DNA of 64,000 nucleotides from DATHTS01 sp965219305 (GTDB lineage Bacteria; Acidobacteriota; Blastocatellia; Pyrinomonadales; Pyrinomonadaceae), in assembly GCA_965219305.1 (NCBI GenBank), contig OZ244725.1:3410001-3474000 (forward strand), in the 5' to 3' direction. The translations under genes and the position numbers were made by a program. The notes under the pieces were generated by a model. That model did not search any database. It was not told the origin of the DNA and saw only the letters and a list, made by a program, of their open reading frames with translations. Shown in pieces: positions 16,144-25,216 of the stretch; the stretch's first letter is position 1, and the number at the start of each line of letters is the position of its first letter.

Positions 16144-18954
16144 ATGCCAAAACAAATTAAAGTGAAAACCGGACGCTCGAAAATGCCGCCGCGCGGTTGG
16201 ATCAAAAAACATCGCGTCGAAGCATTTCAGTCACCGCGTCCGCCGCTGTGGCGAAGAATTTTGCGGTTGATTTTTAACCCGTTGACTTTTGCCGTCGCGC
16301 TGCTCGGTTTACTTGTCTGTTTTTTGACGGGAACTTACTTCTGGTTTGAGTATTCCGACCGCATTGAGCTGCTTTTGCAAGGCGAGGTTTTCACGAATAC
16401 GGCAGGAATTTACAGTGCGCCGAAAACTTTAAGAACGGGTGAAAATATTACGCCCGAAGAATTAATCACTTATCTGAAATCCGCCGGATACGTCGAAAAA
16501 CAAGCCAGAGCCGATGCAAGCAGAAGCCGTTATGAATTCGGTGAAAATAAACTCGAAGTCGAGCCGGGAACGGCGGCTTATATCGGCGGCGAAAAGAAAT
16601 TTCCCGCGCTGACGGTGGACTTTAAGAAAGACGGCAAGCAGATTGAAAAAATCACGAATGACGATGAAAGCACGGAAGTAAAAAACGCGCAAATCGAACC
16701 GGAAATTCTGTCATCAATTGCGGCGGAAGGCGACGGAATACGCAAAACCGTAAAATTTAACGATCTGCCGCCGCACCTCGTCAAAGCGATTACGACGACC
16801 GAAGACCGCGCATTTTTCGAGCATCACGGCGTAAATTTACGCGGAATCGCGCGCGCACTATGGCGCAGATATGACAAAGAAAACGATGATTCGCCGCTCG
16901 CCAATCAAGGCGGTTCGAGTATCACTCAGCAGCTTGTAAAAAATTTGCTTCTAACACGCGAACAAACACTCGAACGCAAAGCGAAAGAAGCATATATGTC
17001 CGTAATTCTGGAAACGCGCCTGAGCAAAGAAGACATCTTTGCGCTTTACGCCAATCAGATTTATCTCGGACAAAATACGGGAGTTTCGATCTACGGAGTC
17101 GGCGAAGCCTCGAATGTTTATTTCGGTAAAGACGTTTCACAAATAAATTTGGCGGAAGCCGCATTTATTGCCGGAATTATTCGCAGTCCGAATCGCTATA
17201 ATCCGTATAAAAGACCGGAAAAAGTTAAAGAACGGCGCAATCAGGTTTTGCAGTCAATGCTTGAAACGGGCGAAATTGACGGCAAGCAATATGAACAGGC
17301 ATCAAACACGCCCATCGAATTGCGGAAAATCACCAGCAAAGAAGATTTGCGCGGAATGCCTTACTTTACGCAGTATGCGGTCGAGGAAGTTCCGAAAATA
17401 ATCAGTGACCCGGAAGCTCTGCAAAAAATGCGTTTTTACACGACGATTGATCCCGATTTGCAACAAATAGCTTACGAAACCGTTAACAAGCGACTCGCAA
17501 AACTAGACAAATATTTCAAAAGTAAAGATCAAAAACCGCAAGCCGGTTTGATTGCTATCGAAGCAAAAACCGGCGAAATCGTGGCGATGGTCGGCGGTCG
17601 AAACTTTCTCGAAAATCAATTTAATCGCGCTACCGACGCAATGCGTCAGCCCGGCTCATCGTTTAAACCATTTGTTTATGCACAGGCGATAAATTCGGCT
17701 TATGAGATGAATTCGCGGGTTTTCACAGCCGCAACGATTTTCAAAGATGAGAAGAAAGTTTTTAACTTCGGTAATGATACTTATGCGCCAAACAATTACG
17801 GCGATTATTTCTCGAATGAGGACATTACATTGCGCGACGCGCTCGTGAAAAGTAAAAACACGATCACGGTTGATCTCGGAATGCAGCTTAATATCGGCAA
17901 AGTAATGAACTTGGCGTATCGCGCAGGTTTACCGAAAGTCGAAAAAGCATATCCTTCGATGGCTCTCGGCACGAGCGAAGCGACACCTTTGCAAGTAGCG
18001 ACCGGCTATACGATTTTTGCAAATCTCGGCGACAGAGTTTCACCGATTGCCATCAATCGAGTAACCGACGGCAACGGAAAAATTATTACCGAACCGACAG
18101 GCGAAAAGAAAAATATCATCCACCCGGATGTTGCGTATATCGTAACCGACATCTTAAAAGACGTGATAAATCGCGGCACAGCTGCCGGAGCAAAAGCGTG
18201 GGGATTCAAAAATGTTCCCGGAAAAACGGGAATTGCCGGAAAAACCGGAACTTCACGCGACGGTTGGTTTGCCGGATTTACGCCGGAATTAATCTGCGTC
18301 GTTTACGTCGGTTTTGACGAAAACCACGAACTCGGAATGAAAGGTTCGGATTCGGCAATGCCGATCTGGGCGGATTTTATGAAAGCCGCTCTTGATCTGC
18401 ATCCCGAATGGAACGGCGATTGGCAAATGCCGACGACTGTTCAGCAAGCCGAAATTGATACGCGCAACGGTAAATTAATCCGCGAAATGAACGGCACGGA
18501 AGTCGAAGACGTCAAAGCCGAGCAAAGCAAAACGCCGGAACAAATACCGAATAGTTTTGAAATCCCGGAAACAAAAAATATCTATGTAACTGAAGTTCCA
18601 AACGAATTTCGCCGCGTCGAACTTTTCGTAACGGGAACTGCGCCGAACAAAGTTTTATTGCCTTCGGACTCGGAAAATCTGCTCGAAGACGAAAATATTA
18701 TTAATCCTGCTGTGACACCGACACCTTTTACAACCTGGGCGGAAGCGGAAAAAGATCGTCAAAATTCTTCAAATTCCAATACGCAGAAAAAAGATTCGGA
18801 AGAAAAAAATGTTCCCAAAGAAATAACACTGATGATCTGCGATTTGACGGGAATGAGAGCGACGCGCAACTGCCGTAATATGTCGCCGAAAACATTCCGC
18901 AAGGGCGAAGAACCGAAAGAATTTTGCACATTTCACGTTAAGCCGCCGGATTAA
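16144..18954 (+). CDS. Class A penicillin-binding protein (PBP1 type)
   Basis: Bifunctional peptidoglycan synthase, 936 residues, anchored by one helix (residues about 48-70). A PBP1b-like UB2H region precedes the GT51 transglycosylase domain (EDRAFFEHHGV near 220; GGSSITQQLVKN). The transpeptidase domain has SxxK in GSSFKPF (about 504), KSKN (about 572) and KTGTS (about 698). The C-terminal 150 residues are low-complexity with a final Cys-containing segment (ICDLTGMRATRNC), an unusual tail that may form a disulfide in the periplasm. The divergent K+ channel gene lies upstream. Confidence 0.92.
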   Translation: MPKQIKVKTGRSKMPPRGWIKKHRVEAFQSPRPPLWRRILRLIFNPLTFAVALLGLLVCFLTGTYFWFEYSDRIELLLQGEVFTNTAGIYSAPKTLRTGENITPEELITYLKSAGYVEKQARADASRSRYEFGENKLEVEPGTAAYIGGEKKFPALTVDFKKDGKQIEKITNDDESTEVKNAQIEPEILSSIAAEGDGIRKTVKFNDLPPHLVKAITTTEDRAFFEHHGVNLRGIARALWRRYDKENDDSPLANQGGSSITQQLVKNLLLTREQTLERKAKEAYMSVILETRLSKEDIFALYANQIYLGQNTGVSIYGVGEASNVYFGKDVSQINLAEAAFIAGIIRSPNRYNPYKRPEKVKERRNQVLQSMLETGEIDGKQYEQASNTPIELRKITSKEDLRGMPYFTQYAVEEVPKIISDPEALQKMRFYTTIDPDLQQIAYETVNKRLAKLDKYFKSKDQKPQAGLIAIEAKTGEIVAMVGGRNFLENQFNRATDAMRQPGSSFKPFVYAQAINSAYEMNSRVFTAATIFKDEKKVFNFGNDTYAPNNYGDYFSNEDITLRDALVKSKNTITVDLGMQLNIGKVMNLAYRAGLPKVEKAYPSMALGTSEATPLQVATGYTIFANLGDRVSPIAINRVTDGNGKIITEPTGEKKNIIHPDVAYIVTDILKDVINRGTAAGAKAWGFKNVPGKTGIAGKTGTSRDGWFAGFTPELICVVYVGFDENHELGMKGSDSAMPIWADFMKAALDLHPEWNGDWQMPTTVQQAEIDTRNGKLIREMNGTEVEDVKAEQSKTPEQIPNSFEIPETKNIYVTEVPNEFRRVELFVTGTAPNKVLLPSDSENLLEDENIINPAVTPTPFTTWAEAEKDRQNSSNSNTQKKDSEEKNVPKEITLMICDLTGMRATRNCRNMSPKTFRKGEEPKEFCTFHVKPPD

Positions 18955-19159
18955 AAGGAATTTAAGTGAGAAAAAATTGGGGAGAATTATTTGTAAATAC
19001 GAATTATTTTTGTTTTTGCTTTTCTCCCTTTTTTTTATTTCACTCAATCCGGCGGGCAACATATTCTGCTGTATTCCAAAAATCTTCAAAATTTAGTCAA
19101 TTGGAGTTTTGGCTTGCTTCGTGGCAAACTTTTTATATTAAATGGATTTATAAAAAGCT

Positions 19160-19771
19160 ATGTCGAAACATCCAAAAATTTTAGCGTTCGCCGGAAGTTT
19201 GCGCGAACATTCTTATAATAAAAGAGTCGTTAAAACCGCCGCTGAAGGCGCGGAAAAAGCGGGCGGCGAAGTTACATTTATTGATTTGAAAGATTATCCG
19301 ATGCCGATCTATGACCCGGACGAGCATCAGAAAAACGGCTTTGATGAAAAAGCGTTGGAATTTCAAAAACTTCTCGGCGAAGCGGACGGCTTTCTGATTG
19401 CGTCGCCGGAATACAACGCTTCGCTTCCCGGCGGTTTGAAAAATGCGATTGATTGGGCTTCGCGCAAATCAGACAATTACGAGATGATCGAAGTCTTCAA
19501 AGGAAAATTTGCCGGAATTTTAACCGCTTCGCCCGGCGCGTTCGGCGGAATTCGATGTCTCGGACATCTGCGCGGCGTTCTGACAATTATGCTCGTCAAC
19601 GTTTTGCCGATAGAAATTGCCGTCGGAAAAGTAAACTCGATGTTCGACGGCGATTCCGAAGAAATGACCGACGAAAAAATGCGCGACACTTTGCACAGCG
19701 TCGGCAAATCGCTCGTTGATATGATCCGCAATACAAAAGGCGGCGAAGTCGAAACGGTTGCAAACGATTAA
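19160..19771 (+). CDS. NADPH-dependent FMN reductase-like flavoprotein
   Basis: A 203-residue flavodoxin-fold protein. AFAGSLREHSYNKR near the N-terminus is the FMN phosphate-binding loop, and SPEYNASLPGGLKNAIDWASR is the conserved second block. Such proteins reduce FMN, quinones, azo dyes or chromate; the natural substrate is not predictable. Length is normal. A word-repeat hairpin separates it from obg. Confidence 0.85.
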   Translation: MSKHPKILAFAGSLREHSYNKRVVKTAAEGAEKAGGEVTFIDLKDYPMPIYDPDEHQKNGFDEKALEFQKLLGEADGFLIASPEYNASLPGGLKNAIDWASRKSDNYEMIEVFKGKFAGILTASPGAFGGIRCLGHLRGVLTIMLVNVLPIEIAVGKVNSMFDGDSEEMTDEKMRDTLHSVGKSLVDMIRNTKGGEVETVAND

Positions 19772-19780
19772 ATAATGAAT

Positions 19781-19837
19781 AATGGATAGTGGATAATGGA
19801 TAATAAATTATTCGTTATCCACTATCCACTATCCATT
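19781..19837. repeat. Near-perfect word-repeat hairpin before obg (GGATAGT words)
   Basis: Arms of 23 bases (19781-19803 and 19815-19837) differ at one position. Each arm is a tandem of the word TGGATA(G/A). The loop is 11 bases. The right arm ends 7 bases before the obg start codon. No U run follows, so a simple terminator is unlikely for the plus strand. Confidence 0.85.
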
Positions 19838-19844
19838 TGAAATT

Positions 19845-20903
19845 ATGTTCATAGACAGAGTAAAAATTCACGTCAAAGCAGGCGACGGCGGAAGCGGCGT
19901 GACGGCGTTCCGGCGCGAGAAATTCATTCCGCGCGGCGGACCTTCGGGCGGCGACGGCGGTGTCGGCGGCGATATTTGGATCGAATCTGACGAAGGCTAC
20001 AACACGCTTCTTCACCTGCGCTACAACCCCGAACACAAAGCCGGACGCGGCAGACACGGCGAAGGTTCGAATCGTCACGGCAAAGACGGTGAAACGATCA
20101 CGGTAAAAGTTCCCGTCGGCACGGAAGTTTACGACGCGGAAACGAGCGATCTACTTTTCGACTTTACCGAAGCCGGACAGCGTTTTCTCGCGGCAAAAGG
20201 CGGCAAAGGCGGTTGGGGAAATCAGCATTTCGCCACGCCGACAAATCGTGCGCCGCGTTATCATTACACGGGCAGACCGGGCGAAGACCGCGAATTGCAG
20301 CTCGAAATGAAGCTGATCGCCGATGTCGGTCTGGTCGGTTTTCCGAACGCCGGAAAATCTACTTTGATTTCGGTAATTTCCGCCGCGAAACCGAAAATCG
20401 CCGATTATCCGTTCACGACTTTAGAACCGAATTTAGGAGTTGTCAGCGTCGGCGATTTCAGAACTTTCGTGATGGCGGACATTCCCGGTTTGATCGAAGG
20501 CGCGAGCGACGGCGCGGGACTCGGCGACAGGTTTTTGCGCCACGTCGAACGCACCAAATTGATTCTGCATCTCGTTGATGTTTCCTCGATTTCAGGACGC
20601 GATCCGGTCGAAGATTACGAGATTATCAACAACGAACTCGCCAATTACGACATAAATTTGTCCGAACGCCCGCAAATCGTCGTTGCTACAAAACTCGATG
20701 CTTTGGACGATAAAGAACGCCTCGAAAATTTGCGCGAGCGTGCGAAAAGCGACGGGAAAGAATTTCTCGAAATTTCCGCAGTTACAAATCAGGGAACGCA
20801 GGAATTGATCTTCGCCGTTTCGCAGAAATTGGACGAAATAAAAGCACTGGAAAAAGCCGAAATTGATTTAAAGAACGATCTGAGCGATGAGTTTGACTAT
20901 TAA
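19845..20903 (+). CDS. obgE: GTPase Obg/CgtA
   Basis: Essential ribosome-associated GTPase in large-subunit maturation. The 352-residue protein has the glycine-rich Obg domain (residues 1-158, e.g. GGPSGGDGGVGGDIW), then the G domain with G1 GFPNAGKS (about 165-172), G3 DIPGLIEGA and G4 ATKLD. It lacks a long C-terminal OCT domain. Its end overlaps the next gene by 17 bases, and nadD follows, a common obg-nadD neighbourhood. Confidence 0.95.
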   Translation: MFIDRVKIHVKAGDGGSGVTAFRREKFIPRGGPSGGDGGVGGDIWIESDEGYNTLLHLRYNPEHKAGRGRHGEGSNRHGKDGETITVKVPVGTEVYDAETSDLLFDFTEAGQRFLAAKGGKGGWGNQHFATPTNRAPRYHYTGRPGEDRELQLEMKLIADVGLVGFPNAGKSTLISVISAAKPKIADYPFTTLEPNLGVVSVGDFRTFVMADIPGLIEGASDGAGLGDRFLRHVERTKLILHLVDVSSISGRDPVEDYEIINNELANYDINLSERPQIVVATKLDALDDKERLENLRERAKSDGKEFLEISAVTNQGTQELIFAVSQKLDEIKALEKAEIDLKNDLSDEFDY

Positions 20904-21198
20904 AGAATTGTTTGACGAAAAAATGAACGACGGTTCGCGGCATTTCGTTGATATGCCCGTCGAAATCGCGTTTTTTGACGATTTTGCCGATCACGTCGAA
21001 GAACTGGAAGGCGCGGAAATCACGGAATTTATCACCGACGGCATTGTCGAAATGTGGCTCGAATTCACATATCGCGGGCAAAAATTTTCCGTCAACAATC
21101 AGTTCGCCGATTACTGGTTTTTCGTCGAAGACCCGTTTTGCGACGAAGAAATTTTGCTCGAAGTTATCGAGCATTTTAGAAAACTCGTCGAAGAATAA
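20887..21198 (+). CDS. Conserved-looking hypothetical between obg and nadD
   Basis: A 103-residue acidic protein (YRGQKFSVNNQFADYWFFVEDP is a distinctive segment). I do not recognise a family. It overlaps obg by 17 bases and its TAA shares an A with the nadD ATG, so all three are translationally coupled. No cysteine pairs, membrane segment or catalytic motif is seen. Confidence 0.7.
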   Translation: MSLTIKELFDEKMNDGSRHFVDMPVEIAFFDDFADHVEELEGAEITEFITDGIVEMWLEFTYRGQKFSVNNQFADYWFFVEDPFCDEEILLEVIEHFRKLVEE

Positions 21199-21842
21199 TG
21201 AAACGAATTGCATTTTACGGCGGCAGTTTCGATCCAGTTCATAAAGGACATCTGGCGATTGCCGAAACTTTGACCGAACTTTTCGAACTCGACGAATTCG
21301 TTTTCATTCCCGCCTTTCACGCGCCGCATAAAAAACGCAAAAAACCGACTTCCGCTTACCAACGCTTTGCGATGCTCGCGCTGGCGACAAATGATGCGCC
21401 CAAAACAAAAATCTCGACCATCGAACTCGACGCGCCGGAGCGACCTTTTACAGTTGAAACGCAAACGCGAATTTTAAATGAATTGCCCGACGCAGAAATT
21501 TTCTTCGTTATCGGCGCGGATTCTTGGCAGGAAATAAACACCTGGCGCGATTGGGAAAGCGTATTGACCTTGACAAACATCATCGTCGTTACGCGCCCGA
21601 ATTACGAGATTGATTTTTCGCACGTTACGGGCGAAATTCGTGAAAAAATAATTGATTTGCGAAACGGCAACGAACAACGGATAACGGACAACGAACAAAA
21701 AATTTATATCACCGATGCGGTTCAAATTGATGTTTCGGCGACAAAAATTCGTAATAATGTCGGTGATAATAAAAGTAATTGGCGCGAATCGGTTACGGAA
21801 GAAGTGGCTGATTATATCGAAAAATACAAACTTTATCTTTGA
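21198..21842 (+). CDS. nadD: Nicotinate-nucleotide adenylyltransferase
   Basis: Forms deamido-NAD from nicotinate mononucleotide and ATP. The 214-residue protein has GGSFDPVHKGH (residues 9-19), FIPAFHAPHKK, IGADSW and the C-terminal nucleotide loop SATKIR. Between residues about 155 and 170 the protein contains NGNEQRITDNEQK, encoded by a tandem-word DNA tract (21665-21700) that resembles the intergenic word repeats and was probably gained by insertion at a tolerant surface loop. Confidence 0.94.
   Translation: MKRIAFYGGSFDPVHKGHLAIAETLTELFELDEFVFIPAFHAPHKKRKKPTSAYQRFAMLALATNDAPKTKISTIELDAPERPFTVETQTRILNELPDAEIFFVIGADSWQEINTWRDWESVLTLTNIIVVTRPNYEIDFSHVTGEIREKIIDLRNGNEQRITDNEQKIYITDAVQIDVSATKIRNNVGDNKSNWRESVTEEVADYIEKYKLYL
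21665..21700. repeat. Word-repeat tract inside nadD
   Basis: Within the nadD reading frame the DNA reads as degenerate tandem words (ACGAACAACGGATAACGGAC and onwards to AACGAACAA). The same kind of short tandem word makes up the intergenic hairpin arms elsewhere in the window. It stays in frame and adds about a dozen polar residues. Confidence 0.5.
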
Positions 21843-21879
21843 TCTCAAAAATGACTTGAAAATAACTTTCTTTTAACGT

Positions 21880-22845
21880 CAGTTCGAGATAAGAATTAAG
21901 CTATAACCAAGTCTTTTCCTAGTTCAAGGCTTGGTTTCTTTTCTTGAAATGTGTAAGCGATCAACCCGGCGACGATGTTGCCGTAAAAGTTCCACACCGA
22001 ACGATGTCGCGTATGCTCGACTTGTGAAATGTTCTTTAACTGGTCGTTGACCGATTCGATGATCGCTCGTTTTCTCAGCATCAGGCGATCAAAAAGCGGC
22101 ATCAACTTGTTCTTCATATTCTTTCTGACCTTTGTTACCAGTTGAACATTGTGTTCGCCCAATAATTTACTCAACTCCTGTGAAATATAACCTTTATCGC
22201 CGAACAGTTTGCCCCACAACTGCTTGCTCATTTTCCCGACCGGCTTTCGGTCATCAACATTTCCCAAAGTGATTTGCCACGCCAACAACTCGCCGCGGTC
22301 GCTGATTATAAGATGTATCTTGAAGCCGTAAAACCACCCCGTCGAAGTCTTCCCGCGTTTTGCAATCTCCTTAAACACCTTGTTTTGCTTAATCCGTAAA
22401 TTGTTACAGACGGCTATCTTAGTTGAATCCACAAATGAAATCCCCGAACACTTTCCCAATCTCATTTGCATAAACGCTCCGAGCAGAAGCAAAGCGTCGC
22501 GTTGGAGTTCGACGAACCGATTATAACTGAGCAGATCGGGAAACTCGCCCTTGTAGTAAACACCGATCATCGAATTATAAAACGTCTTCAAATTACGGAA
22601 TCCAGACCTGTGAAAACAGATCAAAATAGTCATCACTTCCGAACGCGACATCTTCGACGGCTTAATTCGTTGACTCTTTCCGCTTTCTAACAACTGATGA
22701 TTAAACTTCGGTTCAAACACTTTACAAAAATCGTCAACTTGGCAAAAAACTGTTAAGATATTCATTGAAAAACTCCTTTGGTTTGGTTTATTTGTTTCTA
22801 AACCTAAGTATATCTTACCTTTGGAGTTTTTCTTATCTCGAACTC
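21880..22845. mobile_element. IS982-family insertion sequence, apparently intact
   Basis: A 966-bp element with near-identical terminal inverted repeats: AGTTCGAGATAAGAA from 21881 and its complement ending at 22844; the outermost base of each end does not match. The flanks carry a 4-bp ACGT on each side (21876-21879 and 22846-22849), consistent with a target duplication. It holds a single complete transposase gene on the minus strand. It has inserted about 35 bases upstream of the DUF58 gene. Confidence 0.9.
21896..22765 (-). CDS. IS982-family transposase
   Basis: A 289-residue DDE transposase, full length for IS982. Catalytic acids are visible in FVDSTK, GDKGYIS and IIESVND. Family blocks GKTSTGWFYGFKIH, VRKNMKN, MLRKRAIIESVNDQLKN and EHTRHRSVWNF are all present without interruption. 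An AAAGGAG ribosome binding site lies 9-10 bases before the ATG. The gene fills the element almost entirely and looks functional. Confidence 0.95.
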   Translation of the reverse strand: MNILTVFCQVDDFCKVFEPKFNHQLLESGKSQRIKPSKMSRSEVMTILICFHRSGFRNLKTFYNSMIGVYYKGEFPDLLSYNRFVELQRDALLLLGAFMQMRLGKCSGISFVDSTKIAVCNNLRIKQNKVFKEIAKRGKTSTGWFYGFKIHLIISDRGELLAWQITLGNVDDRKPVGKMSKQLWGKLFGDKGYISQELSKLLGEHNVQLVTKVRKNMKNKLMPLFDRLMLRKRAIIESVNDQLKNISQVEHTRHRSVWNFYGNIVAGLIAYTFQEKKPSLELGKDLVIA

Positions 22846-22884
22846 ACGTTTCTTTTATTCTCTCATTTAGAATAAACTTTAGTA

Positions 22885-24330
22885 GTGAAGATTAAAGAAC
22901 TTCGACAGCTTTTCAGTTTTCGCGATTTGAAGAATGCCGCGATTGCATTTTTTGTCGTGTTCGGCGGCTTGGGTTTGGCGGCATTTACGCTTTACGCGCA
23001 TCAAACCGGCGACGCGCGTCTGGCGGGAATCGGCGCGGCGGCTTCGCTTGTTTTTGTTCTGCTGATCTTGATTTTCGTCGTGCCGCCGCTGGCGAAGAGC
23101 GCGAGCGCGGAAGCATCGCAGATGAATCTGCCGTTTGAATTTACTTCCGGCGGCGCGGTTTTTCTCGGAATTTTGGTTATTGTCGCATTTTCAGCCTGGA
23201 ACACGGGCAACAATCTTTTGTTTTTGATACTCGCTTTTTTAACTTCCGCACTTATTATTTCGTTTTTCGTCGGTAATCTCGCGCTCAAAAAGATTGATGT
23301 TAAAATGCGTTTTCCCGAAACGATCTTTGCAGGCGAAACTACGCCGATTATGGTCAGTCTCCATAATCGAAAAAGACTTTTTCCGGCATTTTCTATCGTC
23401 GTCGAAGTGCGCGGACGCGAACGCGAAGAGTCGCTTTTCGCCGAGGAAATAAAAAGACTTTTGCCGAAACGAATTGCGAAAAAATTAACTCATCCGCCGG
23501 TCGTTCGCCGCACACTCGATTATTTTTTCTATATCCCGCGACGCACTGCAATTGAAAATCGCGCCGAACACACGTTTGAAAAACGCGGACGTTTTATCAT
23601 CAAAGATTTTGAACTTACGACGCGGTTTCCGTTCGCTTTTTTTCGTCATCGCCGCCGTCTTCCGGCGCAGGAAGTTGAAATTTTTATTTTCCCGAAAATA
23701 AATCCGGTCACAGAAGATTTGGAAAATCTGCCGCTCGAAATCGGCAAATTTACCGTTCAGAAACACGGCTTCGGACAGGATTTGCTCAGTTTGCGCGATT
23801 ATCAGCCGAGCGACGATCTGCGGCGCGTTGACTGGAAAGCGACGGCACGAACGCGGCGTTTGATCGTGCGCGAATATGCTGCCGAAGATGAAAAACGCAT
23901 CACGGTCGTTTTCGATCCGCGAATTCGCCGTAACGCGAAAGAAAAAGTCAAAAGTTTACGCGAGAGAATCGACGAAGAATCCGGCAGAAATAAAAAACAA
24001 TCTCCCGCATCTAAAAGATTTGAAAAAGGTATAAGTCGCGCCGCTTCGCTGCTGTCGCATTTCGCGGACGAAAAAGCCGAAACCCGTTTGATAATTGCAG
24101 GCGAAAAACAAGATTTCGGCGAAGGAATTCCGCATCTTCAGGAAAGTTACAAAAGTCTTGCCGCCGCCGAACCGAAAATTGTCGAAACGGTTGAAAAAGA
24201 TTCGATAAACGAAATTTTAACCAGTCTTTCGGAAGAGCGGACGGACAGCCACATTTTTTTTATTACAACGATGAAAACAGGAGATATTTCACAAGAAATT
24301 GCACAGAAAATAAAAGTTGTCCGATATTAG
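22885..24330 (+). CDS. DUF58 protein (MoxR-associated type)
   Basis: A 481-residue membrane protein with three or four N-terminal hydrophobic segments and the DUF58 hallmark YQPSDDLRRVDWKATART. DUF58 proteins usually act with a MoxR AAA+ ATPase in envelope or protein-maturation systems; none is adjacent, though an IS has landed just upstream. The GTG at 22885 is taken as start because the conserved frame begins there. Between about residues 355 and 390 there is a Lys/Arg-rich insertion. Confidence 0.8.
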   Translation: MKIKELRQLFSFRDLKNAAIAFFVVFGGLGLAAFTLYAHQTGDARLAGIGAAASLVFVLLILIFVVPPLAKSASAEASQMNLPFEFTSGGAVFLGILVIVAFSAWNTGNNLLFLILAFLTSALIISFFVGNLALKKIDVKMRFPETIFAGETTPIMVSLHNRKRLFPAFSIVVEVRGREREESLFAEEIKRLLPKRIAKKLTHPPVVRRTLDYFFYIPRRTAIENRAEHTFEKRGRFIIKDFELTTRFPFAFFRHRRRLPAQEVEIFIFPKINPVTEDLENLPLEIGKFTVQKHGFGQDLLSLRDYQPSDDLRRVDWKATARTRRLIVREYAAEDEKRITVVFDPRIRRNAKEKVKSLRERIDEESGRNKKQSPASKRFEKGISRAASLLSHFADEKAETRLIIAGEKQDFGEGIPHLQESYKSLAAAEPKIVETVEKDSINEILTSLSEERTDSHIFFITTMKTGDISQEIAQKIKVVRY

Positions 24331-24339
24331 CGGGAATTT

Positions 24340-24999
24340 CTAAAGTTCGTCAAAAGGAATGTCGTAAATATCGTATTTTTCCCAATCTTTATGATCGAAA
24401 TGCCACCATTCGTTTTTGTTAACGACAAAACCTTCGGCTTCCATCATTTTTCTCAAAAGATCGCGGTTGGCTAGTTCTTGTTTCGTTCCGCCGGTAAAAT
24501 CCGGCGAAGCGCGCTCCGTAAATTCATCAAAACCCGACGGCATTTCTAAAAGCTCGCCCGTTTCCAAATTAAACAAACTCAGATCAACCGCGCATCCGCG
24601 ATTATGCTTCGAGCCTTTTTTCGGATCGGCGACGAATTTTCTGTGTTCCGGTTTAACGGTTTCCCAAAAAAGTTTCGTAATTTGCCACGGGCGATAACCG
24701 TCGAAAATCACCAAGCCGAGATTTTGTTTTTTGAGTTTTCGGTGAACGCGAACGACGGCTTCGGCGGCAACTTTCTGCAAAAATGCACGCGCTTCCGGGT
24801 AAACGGTTTTGCCGACGAAATTATTGTCCGTCGCGTAACGAATATCGAGTTTTATCGTGTTATCGAGTTTTATGAGTTCCAGCAAATCAGCCTCGTGTTT
24901 ATTTTTCAATTTCGGCGGCGTATTTTGAGCCGAAAGCGCGTTTGTCAAAAGAATAAAACAAAATGCGGAAATCACAAATCGCAGAAAATATTTTTTCAT
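24340..24999 (-). CDS. Secreted D-Ala-D-Ala dipeptidase (VanX/DdpX-like)
   Basis: A 219-residue zinc peptidase of family M15D with a signal peptide (cleavage near LSAQ). Key motifs are YATDNNFVGKTVY, FDGYRPWQ (catalytic Arg), SKHNRGCAVDL (SxHxxGxAxD zinc ligands) and EWWHFD (catalytic Glu and third ligand). An exported VanX homologue more likely recycles D-Ala-D-Ala from cell-wall turnover than confers glycopeptide resistance, and no vanH/vanA genes are present. The ATG at 24999 gives a clean signal peptide. An L,D-transpeptidase lies nearby. Confidence 0.88.
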   Translation of the reverse strand: MKKYFLRFVISAFCFILLTNALSAQNTPPKLKNKHEADLLELIKLDNTIKLDIRYATDNNFVGKTVYPEARAFLQKVAAEAVVRVHRKLKKQNLGLVIFDGYRPWQITKLFWETVKPEHRKFVADPKKGSKHNRGCAVDLSLFNLETGELLEMPSGFDEFTERASPDFTGGTKQELANRDLLRKMMEAEGFVVNKNEWWHFDHKDWEKYDIYDIPFDEL

Positions 25000-25070
25000 A
25001 TTCCAGTTGAACTTATAAAGAGCAGATTTGAAAATTCGGCTTGAAAAGTTTAATTTTAAGTTTAGTAAAG

Positions 25071-25211
25071 ATGGAAAAACCAAAAGAAAAAGAAAATCCT
25101 TCAACAAATAAATGGCTAAAGCGGTTTGGTTTTGCCGGATTTATGTTTTTTCTTATAAAGGGTTTGATGTGGCTCGTCGTTCCCGCATTGATCGCGTATT
25201 TTGCGTGGTAA
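25071..25211 (+). CDS. 46-residue single-helix membrane protein
   Basis: A short frame with ATG at 25071 and TAA at 25209-25211. It has a Lys/Glu-rich N-terminus (MEKPKEKENPSTNK) followed by a hydrophobic helix containing FFLIKGLMWLVVPALIAYF. It is divergent from the VanX-like gene and converges on the L,D-transpeptidase gene with 5 bases between. The charged-then-hydrophobic layout and fit between neighbours favour a real gene. Confidence 0.55.
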   Translation: MEKPKEKENPSTNKWLKRFGFAGFMFFLIKGLMWLVVPALIAYFAW

Positions 25212-25216
25212 TTTTT

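Noticed and set aside
18966..19184. Open frame between the PBP and FMN reductase genes
   Set aside because: The frame is AT-rich, has no family resemblance and overlaps the FMN reductase start; it looks like chance.
24340..24999. VanX homologue as a vancomycin-resistance gene
   Set aside because: It has a signal peptide, and no vanH, vanA or regulator genes are nearby; turnover of wall peptides is more likely.
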